7,048 nucleotides of DNA from contig CAIYSH010000327.1 of NCBI GenBank assembly GCA_903928755.1, forward strand, positions 1-7,048. Direction: 5' to 3'. The translations under genes and the position numbers were made by a program. A model generated the notes under the pieces. The model was not told the origin of the DNA, ran no database searches, and worked only from the letters and a program-made list of their open reading frames with translations. Every line of letters begins with the position of its first letter. Positions within the stretch are counted from its first letter, which is position 1. This document shows, piece after piece, positions 1 to 7,048 of this stretch. The DNA comes from an uncultured Alphaproteobacteria bacterium. GTDB taxonomy: Bacteria > Pseudomonadota > Alphaproteobacteria > Caulobacterales > Caulobacteraceae.

Positions 1-552
1 AAGGCGCGTTATATCGGCGCATCCTCCATGTTTGCCTGGCAGTTTGCGGAACTGCAGCTCACGGCCCGGATGAATGGCTGGACGCCCTTCGTCTCGATGC
101 AGAACCACTACAACCTGGTCTATCGTGAGGAGGAGCGCGAAATGCTGCCCTATTGCGAGAAAACCGGGGTCGCCGTCACCCCCTGGTCGCCTCTGGCCCG
201 GGGCATTCTGGCTGGGGCCTATCAGGGTGGTTTCTCAGGTGGTTCGACCGCCCGCAGCCAGGGCCGCGACCGTCAGCGCACCCAGAGCCTCTATCAGGGG
301 GAGGCTGTCTTCGACATTGCGGCGCGTGTCATCGAGACCGCTGACAAGTATGGCAAGACCCCGGCCCAGATCGCCCTGGCCTGGTTGCTGTCAAAGCCTG
401 TGGTCACGGCCCCGATTGTCGGGGTCTCCCGGGTCGAGCAACTGGACCAGCTGATTGCGGCGACCGAGATCCACCTGGAGCCGGAAGATGTCGGCTATCT
501 GGAAGAGCTTTATCAGCCGGTCCAGAACCTGCTGTCCATTGGCTCAAGCTGA
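1..552 (+). CDS. Aldo/keto reductase, C-terminal part (5' end outside window)
   Basis: This is the C-terminal 183 residues of an NAD(P)H-dependent aldo/keto reductase, a cytosolic TIM-barrel oxidoreductase that interconverts carbonyls and alcohols. The frame is open from base 1, and the first visible residues (KARYIGASSMFAW) match the middle of the barrel in this family, so the ATG at 28 is internal and not the start. Visible landmarks, numbered from the first visible residue, are SMQNHYNL (about 32-39), PWSPLARG (about 61-68, cofactor-binding loop) and PIVGVSRVEQL (about 138-148, the C-terminal cofactor-binding segment). A final helix ends at the TGA at 550-552. The Asp/Tyr/Lys/His catalytic tetrad would lie mostly in the missing part and cannot be checked. 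The sequence style resembles the IolS/YakC-like group of bacterial reductases rather than eukaryotic aldose reductases, but the substrate is unknown. The next gene starts 65 bases downstream on the same strand, so co-transcription is possible. Confidence 0.93.
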   Translation, partial: KARYIGASSMFAWQFAELQLTARMNGWTPFVSMQNHYNLVYREEEREMLPYCEKTGVAVTPWSPLARGILAGAYQGGFSGGSTARSQGRDRQRTQSLYQGEAVFDIAARVIETADKYGKTPAQIALAWLLSKPVVTAPIVGVSRVEQLDQLIAATEIHLEPEDVGYLEELYQPVQNLLSIGSS

Positions 553-617
553 TGAGCGGTCCTGACCCGATCACAAGCGTCGGCCAGGCAGGATAGAAAA
601 CGAGCTGGGAGAGAAGA

Positions 618-1805
618 ATGGCGCAAGCTGCAGACACCTATCCTCTGGCGGGACTGAAGGTCCTGGACCTGTCGCGGGTCCTGGCTGGACCTTTCGCCGG
701 CCGGCTGCTTTCCGACCTGGGCGCCGATGTGGTCAAGATCGAACCCCCTGAAGGCGACGTCACGCGCCAATGGGGACGGGTCAGGGGCGGGGTGCCGGGC
801 TTCTATCACCAGCAGAATGCCGGCAAGCGCAATATCTGTATTGATTTCAGGGCTCCGGGCGCACGCGAGATCGTGCTCGACCTGGTCCGCAAGGCCGATC
901 TGCTGATCGAGAATTACCGACCCGACGTCATGGGGCGGCTGGGTCTGGGCTATGACGTCCTGTCGGCGGTGAATCCCCGACTGATCATGCTGTCCATTTC
1001 CGGGTTCGGTGCCAATGGGCCGGAGTCCCGCCGCCCGGCCTATGCCCCGATTGTCCATGCGGAAATGGGCCTGCTCGCCCGCCATGCCCGTCGTGAGGGG
1101 GTTCCGCCTCGGGATCTGCCCTTGTCTGTCGCAGATACCAATGCGTCATTGCATGGGCTCATCGGGCTGCTGTCGGCGGTCATCCTGCGGGAGCGGACCG
1201 GCAAGGGGCAGCACATCGACATTGCCATGGTCGATGCGACCCTGGTGACCGATGACCAGTTCCATTACGAGGCCGAAGACTCCGAAGAGACCATGGGGCT
1301 GGCCCCTGATATCTGGGATACCGGGGCAGGGCCGATCCTGGTGTCAGCAGATTTCCGGCATCTGTTCCGTCAGATGGTTGCCCAGCTGGGTCTCAAGGAT
1401 CCGGGCGAAGGCATTGAAAGTCTGGATCAAAAAATCGCCCTGCGTCGCGCTGCCGTTGCCGGACACATGGTCGGTCTTGCCGACTGGCCGGCGGTCACGG
1501 CCGCCATGGATGCCATGAATATTGCCTGGGGAGCCGTGCGCGACGGCGCGCGGCTGAGGGACCAACCCACCCTGGCGCACCGGGGCTCGATCGTCGATAT
1601 CGATGACCGTGCTGGGGGGCTGCGGCCGATTCCGCAATCACCTTACCGTTTTTCTGATGCCACCAGTGGCGTTCGCGGCGTTGCGCCCCATCGGGGCGAG
1701 CACAATGTCGAAGTCCTTGGAGAGTGGCTGGGCCTTGGCGCGGACAGGGTTTCGGAACTGCGGGCTTCAGGTGTCCTGTCGGCGGACGCGGATCTGGTGC
1801 CCTAG
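618..1805 (+). CDS. Class III (CaiB/BaiF family) CoA-transferase
   Basis: The 395-residue product has the usual length and layout of family III CoA-transferases, cytosolic intertwined dimers that move CoA between carboxylic acids; alpha-methylacyl-CoA racemases share the fold. The N-terminal motif LAGLKVLDLSRVLAGPFAGR (11-30) followed by LSDLGADVVKIEPPEGD (31-47) is diagnostic. NYRPDVMGRLGLGYD (99-113) and LSISGFG (125-131) follow. The probable catalytic aspartate is D173 in VADTNASLHG, at the position of the active-site Asp of formyl-CoA transferase. GKGQHIDIAMVDA (195-207) is the conserved strand after it. The ATG at 618 is supported by a purine-rich Shine-Dalgarno (GGGAGAG, 607-613) at suitable spacing and by the motif beginning at residue 11. 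No substrate can be assigned, and a racemase-like activity cannot be excluded. The stop codon TAG (1803-1805) abuts a receptor-gene remnant on the opposite strand, so the last few codons may have been shaped by that junction. Confidence 0.94.
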   Translation: MAQAADTYPLAGLKVLDLSRVLAGPFAGRLLSDLGADVVKIEPPEGDVTRQWGRVRGGVPGFYHQQNAGKRNICIDFRAPGAREIVLDLVRKADLLIENYRPDVMGRLGLGYDVLSAVNPRLIMLSISGFGANGPESRRPAYAPIVHAEMGLLARHARREGVPPRDLPLSVADTNASLHGLIGLLSAVILRERTGKGQHIDIAMVDATLVTDDQFHYEAEDSEETMGLAPDIWDTGAGPILVSADFRHLFRQMVAQLGLKDPGEGIESLDQKIALRRAAVAGHMVGLADWPAVTAAMDAMNIAWGAVRDGARLRDQPTLAHRGSIVDIDDRAGGLRPIPQSPYRFSDATSGVRGVAPHRGEHNVEVLGEWLGLGADRVSELRASGVLSADADLVP

Positions 1806-1881
1806 TTGCCTTGAAGGTCTGTGGCTTTTCCGGCAAGACCACAGGGCTGCCGAACAGCTCGGTGACCTTGGCGCTGATGGC
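1804..1881 (-). pseudogene. Remnant of a TonB-dependent receptor C-terminus
   Basis: Read on the minus strand, this stretch encodes about 26 residues that match the extreme C-terminus of the intact receptor at 3515-5992. The shared cores are TELFGS and VVLPEKP followed by F-x-A-T. By eye 17 of 25 aligned residues are identical (receptor residues about 796-820), and over 70 ungapped bases (1804-1873 against 3533-3602) 56 are identical. The fragment lacks the final barrel residues (V-A-Y-S-F) and their stop codon: homology ends inside the CoA-transferase stop codon. On the other side it fades by about 1881, before the preceding barrel strand. There is no room for a signal peptide, plug or barrel, so it cannot make a functional receptor. 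About 20% nucleotide divergence suggests the tail of a different or old paralogue rather than a recent copy. The open frame continues antisense into the CoA-transferase gene, which I read as a fortuitous shadow. Confidence 0.75.
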
Positions 1882-1909
1882 GGACCGGGAAGGGGTTTGA
1901 GTCTTCGAA

Positions 1910-3439
1910 ATGACGTCGCCGAACCCCATAGCTGCAGGGCTTGAGCCGCAAAATCCCTGGCGAAGCCCTTTGGTCTTTGCAGGCTTATTGGTGGCAACCC
2001 TCCTTATGAGGGGGCCGTTTTACAATATCGTCCATGAGGATGAGGCCTTCTATGCCGTCATCGCGCAGAGGTGGCTTGGTGGCCAATGGCCCTACGCCGC
2101 AAGCTTCGATGTAAAGCCACCCCTGACCTTCGCCATCCTTGCGGCTGGGCAAGCCCTGTTTGGCATGCATTTTTGGGTGATCAAGGTGATCGAGGGTCTT
2201 GCTGTTGGCCTTGGAGCCTTTGGCGTCTGGAGGCTTCTCGAGGGGTATAGTCAATCACGCGCAGCCCTGTGGGCAGGGCTGTTGTTTGTGGGGTTCAGCC
2301 TGCCCTTGTTTGGCGTTTCATCGCCGGCCCAGCTGATCCAAAGCGCATTTACAGTCTGGGCCTTTGCCCAAGGTATAAGTGCGCGTCGCAGAGGCAGGAT
2401 CGAGCAAGCCGGGGTTAGCGGAGTCCTCATGGGGATGGCGATCCTCACCAAGCAAACCGCCGTCTTCGATGCCACGGCCTTGGCGATTTTCCTACTTTGG
2501 CCCGAACAATCTGGACTGTCCTGGCGTGGTTTCAAGCACTTGGTCGTTTGGGGCCTGGGTGCCCTGGTGCCGATCCTAATCTGCAGTCTGGCTTTTGTTG
2601 CATCAGGACATGGCGAGGTCTTTCTTCGAGATACGGTCGTTTTCGCCCTTGCCCGGGCGGGCTTGGCATCTCAGGCGTTGCAGCCCATCGGGCCGTTTGG
2701 CCTTGGCACGCGTTTGTTAGGCTTCTTCGGAAGCCTTGCCCCCTTGATGGCACTGGTCGGTGCCCTCGTTCTTTTCGTCACCCGACGGAGTCGCTTGTCA
2801 CGCCATGTGGATCCTTCGCTCATAGGGCTCCTGACCCTTTGGCTAGCCTGCGCCAGCCTGGGCATAATGGCCTTTCTGAGTATTCAACCTTGGTACGCAT
2901 TTCCCCTAATTCCGCCCTTGGTCATGGTCGCCGCGCTCGTGATCGAGCATGCCCTCGCATTCCAGGCGCAGGGTCGTCTGAGCTTACAGATACTGACAGT
3001 GGCCTTTTGCGTGGCGACAGGCGTGTTTGTGGACAGGGATCAGGTCTCAATTCGGAGTTTTAGCGGCGCACCCGATATTGAGGCGGCGAGACTGGCATCT
3101 GCAGCCTTGCGTGATGCGGGCATACGGTCCTCGGACCGGCTGTTGGTCCCCATACGCGGTCAAAGCGTTTATGTGCTTACGGGAAACCTGCCCAACGCGG
3201 CCTATTTCAATTCCTCGCACCTGGTCTGCGCCTTTGCCACGCCTGATCGTGATCCCCTCGCTGAAGCCTTGAACAGCAGGCCAGAATTCCTGCTGCTGTC
3301 CGATACAAGGTTTGTCTATGGCTGCACGGTTCCGGGGCAGGTGGCTCGAATTGCTGACCACCTTCGACAAAATTACCGTCTGGTGGGTTCGGTGCACGGG
3401 ACCTGGGACACTTTAAGTCTCTACCGGCTGGTGCCTTAG
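1910..3439 (+). CDS. GT-C fold membrane glycosyltransferase (PMT_2 / GT39-like)
   Basis: The 509-residue polytopic inner-membrane protein resembles bacterial PMT_2/ArnT-type glycosyltransferases, which transfer sugars from polyprenyl-phosphate donors to acceptors on the periplasmic side. The first hydrophobic segment (about 21-33) is followed by an extracytoplasmic loop with HEDEAFY (42-48), whose acidic pair D44-E45 sits where the GT-C family has its catalytic or metal-linked acidic motif. DVKPP (67-71) and the ILTKQTA loop (178-184) are also typical. Hydrophobic segments recur to about residue 372, including FPLIPPL (331-337). A soluble, probably periplasmic tail (about 376-509) carries cysteines C440 and C472. 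The ATG at 1910 is the only nearby start after an in-frame TGA at 1898-1900; a purine run (GGGAAGGGG, 1887-1895) lies rather far upstream. Two 60-base samples gave 30 and 35 G+C (1981-2040, 2281-2340), against 42 in the CoA-transferase gene (661-720) and 39 in the receptor gene (5461-5520), hinting at a different origin. Acceptor and sugar are unknown. Confidence 0.87.
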   Translation: MTSPNPIAAGLEPQNPWRSPLVFAGLLVATLLMRGPFYNIVHEDEAFYAVIAQRWLGGQWPYAASFDVKPPLTFAILAAGQALFGMHFWVIKVIEGLAVGLGAFGVWRLLEGYSQSRAALWAGLLFVGFSLPLFGVSSPAQLIQSAFTVWAFAQGISARRRGRIEQAGVSGVLMGMAILTKQTAVFDATALAIFLLWPEQSGLSWRGFKHLVVWGLGALVPILICSLAFVASGHGEVFLRDTVVFALARAGLASQALQPIGPFGLGTRLLGFFGSLAPLMALVGALVLFVTRRSRLSRHVDPSLIGLLTLWLACASLGIMAFLSIQPWYAFPLIPPLVMVAALVIEHALAFQAQGRLSLQILTVAFCVATGVFVDRDQVSIRSFSGAPDIEAARLASAALRDAGIRSSDRLLVPIRGQSVYVLTGNLPNAAYFNSSHLVCAFATPDRDPLAEALNSRPEFLLLSDTRFVYGCTVPGQVARIADHLRQNYRLVGSVHGTWDTLSLYRLVP

Positions 3440-3479
3440 CCATTGCTCAGCCTGGGTCATGAGCTAGCCCAGCCTATCA

Positions 3480-3509
3480 GATGGGGTGGCGCCGATGCGC
3501 CACCCCGTC
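3480..3509. terminator. GC-rich hairpin between convergent genes
   Basis: A perfect 10-base inverted repeat (GGGGTGGCGC at 3483-3492 and its complement at 3497-3506) surrounds the four-base loop CGAT. Outer pairs G3480-C3509 and A3481-T3508 extend it across a wobble position. It lies 40 bases after the glycosyltransferase stop and 5 bases after the receptor stop on the other strand, the usual place for a shared bidirectional terminator. Neither side carries a clear T tract, so it is not a textbook intrinsic terminator. It may instead act with Rho or protect the 3' ends of the transcripts. Confidence 0.6.
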
Positions 3510-3514
3510 CGTGA

Positions 3515-5992
3515 TCAGAAGCTGTAAGCGACTGTCGCCTGGAAGCTCCGCGGCTTTTCCGGAAGGACCACCGTGCTGCCGAACAGTTCGGTGAAGTTGG
3601 CCCGGAAATAGGTCGCGTCCGTGGCGTTCTTGACCACGGCCCTGAACAGCCAGTTGTCCTTCTTGTAGGAGGCACTGAGGTCGACCAGGGTATAGGCGGG
3701 CAGGCGAACCACCTGGGACTGGCCTGACCAGACCGATTGAACGTGAGACGCGCTGGCCGCCAGGGCAAAGCCGCCATCGAAGGCATAGGTTGCCGTCCCC
3801 GAAATCACGTTCTCCGGAATGCCCGCCCGACGGGAGGCTTCCCGGGTAAAGATCGGCACGAGCCCCAGGGGTTGCCCGCCAAGAAACAGGCCGGGGTTGG
3901 TGACATTCTTCAGGTCCTGGATGCCGAAGAAGCTGAAGGCCGTGCCCGCGTCCAGATAGGAGAGGTTGTAGACCTTGGTCTTGGTATAGGCACCGGTGAG
4001 CAGCAGGTGCTCGTCAACAGACCAGCGGAATTCGGCCTCGAGACCCTTGGTTTCCACCGATTGATTGGTGACGGAGGACTGCACATTGTGGTCCGTGCGG
4101 TCCTGCTTGTAGACCGACACGGCACCATAGAGTTTTCCACCCAGCCAGCTGCCCTTGATGCCGCCCTCATAGAGGTTCGAGGCGGCAACGAACGCATCGC
4201 CCGCAACGTCTGCCACCAGGACCTCAGCCCCCTGTCCCACGACCATGGTCGATTGTTTTGACACGGTCACATAGGGGATCAGACCCAGCGGCATCCGGTA
4301 GTTTGCGCTGGCCGTCCATGACCAGGCTCCCTTGGACTTCGAAGCCGTCAGCAGGGTTCCGGCCGCCACAGGCTGGCGTTTCGGATCTATGGTCGAAACC
4401 ACGTCTGTCTTGTCGTAGCGCGCGCCAAGGGTCACATCGAGGCCGAAGTCAAAGGCCAGATCCGCCAGGCCGGCGAGCCCGTAATCCGTATAGTGGCCGG
4501 TCAGATAGTCCGAATAGGAACAGTCGCATTGCGTAGAGAGCTGACGGGTCGAGAGCGGGGTGTAGCCCTGGGTCAGGTCGACGCGATGGAAATACTCATA
4601 GGTGAAGTCATCCCCGAAGTGGAAGTTCGTATAACGGATGGAGGGGGACGCCTGATAGGAAAATGTTCCGAGCTTGTTGGTGAATGACTTGGCAATAACG
4701 ACCTTGTCTTCGATGACATAGGAGTCAACGAATTGTGAAAACCCGTAAGCATTTTCATTCTGGTTTTCGGTCTTGTCATAAAACAGCTGGTTCTTGATCT
4801 CGAGATCATTCTCACCGCTGTAGATGACATCGAAATATCCGGTGGTCTGCTTGTTCTGCAGGGCGTCATTGGGACCGGTGAGGGTGTTCTTCCGGCTCAG
4901 TTTTGCGGTTCCCGTGCTCGTCAGGGCCAGGGCTCCGCCGGCTGGGAAGCAGGCATTGGTGATCGAGGCGGCGAAGACATTGCCGCCACAGGCAAAGCCG
5001 CCGAACGGGCCAAGTCCGCCTATGGCAGCCAGTTCCGCATAGGACATCTTGCCATCGGGCACGCCGATATCCGGAACGGCCTTTGCCGTCCCGGTAATGT
5101 AGGTTCCATTGTCCACCAGGGCCTGGGTCAGGCGGTTCCAGCCGCCATTCTGCTGGCCATCATACTTGTGGTACATGCCGCCGAATTCGACCCGGAGATT
5201 GTCGGAGAGACTGGTGTCGAAGGACGCCTGCAGTATGGTCTGCCGGGTGGACATGTTGCGGTAATAGCTGCCGGAATCCTCGACTTCGGCATAGAGGCTG
5301 TAACCGAATTCCTGGGTCCCTAGGGTGGCGGGGCCGCGCACCTGGGCCGACAGGACACCCTTGTCCCAGCTGCCGGTGGTATAGCTGACTTCACCCTGGG
5401 GCGAGGACATCAGTGCCCCGTTAACCCGGGCGGACTTGGGCACGAAGTTCATATAGCCGCCGGTCTTGGACGGACCATAGATGGGCGAAGCCGGACCCCG
5501 GACAATGTCGATCCGGTCGGACGCGCCGATGGGGGTCGGGTAATTGCCCGAATTGTCCAGGCGGCGGATCCCGCGGAAATAGACCTCACCCGGGGTGCCA
5601 CGGATATCAAGGGCACCGCCGACGCCGAAAAAGGAGTTGGTGAAGGTGCCGGGCGCCTGGGCGACGAGGTCATAGATCTCGCTCACCCCAAAGCGTTCAA
5701 TCTGCTCATTGCTGATGGTCGAGGCCGAGCGGGGGGTTTCAACCAGGGTCTTGTCGAAACCGAACACCGAGCCGACATCCTTGAGCGGCAGGGCATTGAG
5801 CGATCCTGTCACGACGATCTCGTCAACCGTAGAGGCCGCCTCGCTGGCCGGTGTCTTGGACTGTGCCCAGGCAACCGAGGTCATGGCCGTGCTGGCCAGC
5901 AAACCCGCAGCAACGGTTACCAGTGTTGCCCGGATCCGCCGGGATTGCCGCCCTGTCTGGTTCTGTCCGTCGCCTGATTGCATGTTCATCAT
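3515..5992 (-). CDS. TonB-dependent outer-membrane receptor
   Basis: The 825-residue product is a complete TonB-dependent receptor: an outer-membrane beta-barrel with an N-terminal plug that imports a scarce ligand using energy from TonB-ExbB-ExbD. A signal peptide is visible: basic residues R16-R21, a hydrophobic core at about 22-40, and a probable cleavage after A-W-A (41-43). A TonB-box-like DEIVVTGS (57-64) follows. The plug (about 75-190) contains ETPRSAST (85-92), YDLVAQAPGTFTNSFFG (107-123), the RGTPGEVYFRGIRR stretch (131-144) and DRIDIVRGPASPIYGPSKTGGY (159-180). The rest reads as barrel strands and loops and ends in an aromatic-terminated strand (VAYSF), as expected for BAM recognition. 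Four cysteines occur in putative extracellular loops: C335 and C348, then C489 and C491 in a C-D-C motif. Three methionines near the start (5992, 5989, 5983) make the exact start uncertain by a few residues, and no strong Shine-Dalgarno is seen. The ligand cannot be inferred; iron-siderophore or another large nutrient are both possible. It is convergent with the glycosyltransferase gene and divergent from the ABC-F gene. Confidence 0.95.
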   Translation of the reverse strand: MMNMQSGDGQNQTGRQSRRIRATLVTVAAGLLASTAMTSVAWAQSKTPASEAASTVDEIVVTGSLNALPLKDVGSVFGFDKTLVETPRSASTISNEQIERFGVSEIYDLVAQAPGTFTNSFFGVGGALDIRGTPGEVYFRGIRRLDNSGNYPTPIGASDRIDIVRGPASPIYGPSKTGGYMNFVPKSARVNGALMSSPQGEVSYTTGSWDKGVLSAQVRGPATLGTQEFGYSLYAEVEDSGSYYRNMSTRQTILQASFDTSLSDNLRVEFGGMYHKYDGQQNGGWNRLTQALVDNGTYITGTAKAVPDIGVPDGKMSYAELAAIGGLGPFGGFACGGNVFAASITNACFPAGGALALTSTGTAKLSRKNTLTGPNDALQNKQTTGYFDVIYSGENDLEIKNQLFYDKTENQNENAYGFSQFVDSYVIEDKVVIAKSFTNKLGTFSYQASPSIRYTNFHFGDDFTYEYFHRVDLTQGYTPLSTRQLSTQCDCSYSDYLTGHYTDYGLAGLADLAFDFGLDVTLGARYDKTDVVSTIDPKRQPVAAGTLLTASKSKGAWSWTASANYRMPLGLIPYVTVSKQSTMVVGQGAEVLVADVAGDAFVAASNLYEGGIKGSWLGGKLYGAVSVYKQDRTDHNVQSSVTNQSVETKGLEAEFRWSVDEHLLLTGAYTKTKVYNLSYLDAGTAFSFFGIQDLKNVTNPGLFLGGQPLGLVPIFTREASRRAGIPENVISGTATYAFDGGFALAASASHVQSVWSGQSQVVRLPAYTLVDLSASYKKDNWLFRAVVKNATDATYFRANFTELFGSTVVLPEKPRSFQATVAYSF

Positions 5993-6383
5993 TTAGCTAA
6001 GCCCTATGGTGCTGAAATTATTGTATTTTTAGCCAAGCTCGGTTGAACGCCGCCCCCCAGGACCGGTCGAATCAGTGCGCTTTGAGGCTCTGATTTAGGC
6101 AATGAGGCCTTGTGGCGCGACCAAAAGCTGCCCGCGCACATATCGCCATGGGAATTAGCAGGGGTTTGCCGTCCTTTTCACACATCGCGACCCGGATTTG
6201 CGGGGCTGTGCTGAAAGTTTGGACATGATGACGGGGGGCAACCCTATCGGCCGACAGGCCAGGTTCGAAGTCCAGGTCCCGGGACATTCCCGCTGACCCA
6301 GGTCTGCCGCCCGCACCGTCACGGTCCCCGGCAAAGACCTCGAAGGCTGGCCTTTTGGTCCTGCCCGCGTTAGCAGACCCCCC
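5993..6383. other. Divergent intergenic region between receptor and ABC-F genes
   Basis: This 391-base stretch separates two divergent genes and should hold both promoters. It contains the candidate receptor promoter (6020-6047), an 8-base palindrome GACCGGTC (6061-6068), an inverted repeat AATCAG/CTGATT (6070-6075 and 6090-6095), an imperfect palindrome around TCGGCCGA (6243-6258) and a perfect 10-base palindrome GTCCCGGGAC (6276-6285). Open frames here on the minus strand have no recognisable protein character. I see no convincing RNA gene and no clear promoter for the ABC-F gene. The 88 bases just before the ABC-F start are open in its frame back to a TGA at 6294-6296, but the translation (ending A-R-V-S-R-P-P) does not look like family sequence. 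Confidence 0.5.
6020..6047 (-). promoter_or_regulatory. Candidate sigma-70-type promoter for the receptor gene
   Basis: On the minus strand a TACAAT hexamer (6020-6025), five of six to the -10 consensus, lies 16 bases downstream of TTCAAC (6042-6047), a weak -35 match. Transcription would start near 6013 and give a leader of about 20 bases before the ATG at 5992. The surrounding bases are the most AT-rich in the intergenic region. No Fur-box-like sequence was recognised. This is a by-eye motif call only. Confidence 0.35.

Positions 6384-7048
<665 letters not shown>

Noticed and set aside
513..1085. Minus-strand open frame of 190 codons opposite the CoA-transferase gene
   Set aside because: It is antisense to a clearly conserved coding sequence and has a low-complexity composition typical of shadow frames.
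1495..1929. Minus-strand open frame of 144 codons covering the receptor-tail remnant
   Set aside because: Only about 26 codons have receptor homology; the rest is antisense to the CoA-transferase gene with no protein character, so I annotate the remnant and not a gene.
3452..3472. CTGGG/CCCAG inverted repeat just after the glycosyltransferase gene
   Set aside because: It has only a five-base stem with an 11-base loop and no T tract; the nearby 10-base stem is a far better terminator candidate.
6261..6275. GGTTCGAAGTCC resembling a tRNA T-arm
   Set aside because: The flanking bases do not form the 5-base T stem, and no acceptor stem, anticodon arm or CCA end can be drawn around it.

Overview
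The window looks like chromosomal DNA from a GC-rich Gram-negative bacterium. The large TonB-dependent receptor implies an outer membrane. The GC-rich codon use and the receptor style fit an alphaproteobacterium, perhaps Caulobacterales or a sphingomonad, but that placement is inference. There are four substantial genes plus a truncated one, with no rRNA, convincing tRNA, CRISPR array, transposase or integrase.

Left part (1-1805, + strand): the 3' part of an aldo/keto reductase gene, then 65 bases later a complete class III (CaiB/BaiF) CoA-transferase gene with a good ribosome binding site. The two may be co-transcribed. A role in acyl-CoA or carbonyl metabolism is plausible, but the substrates cannot be read from the sequence.

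Middle part (1804-3439): directly at the CoA-transferase stop codon lies a short minus-strand remnant (about 1804-1881) of the extreme C-terminus of a TonB-dependent receptor. It is a diverged copy of the tail of the intact receptor further right. After it comes a complete GT-C-fold membrane glycosyltransferase (PMT_2/GT39-like) whose sampled base composition is less GC-rich than its neighbours. The glycosyltransferase gene therefore sits between two same-orientation receptor tails, one a fragment and one intact. This suggests an insertion or replacement between a CoA-transferase gene and a convergent receptor gene.

Right part (3480-7048): a strong GC-rich hairpin separates the convergent glycosyltransferase and receptor genes. 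The 825-residue receptor gene (minus strand) has a signal peptide, TonB box, plug and barrel. It is followed by a roughly 390-base divergent intergenic region with a candidate receptor promoter and several small inverted repeats. Last is the 5' part of an ABC-F ATPase gene (+ strand), which runs off the window.

I see no convincing undescribed multi-gene system. The receptor-tail remnant and its relation to the glycosyltransferase gene is the observation most worth checking.
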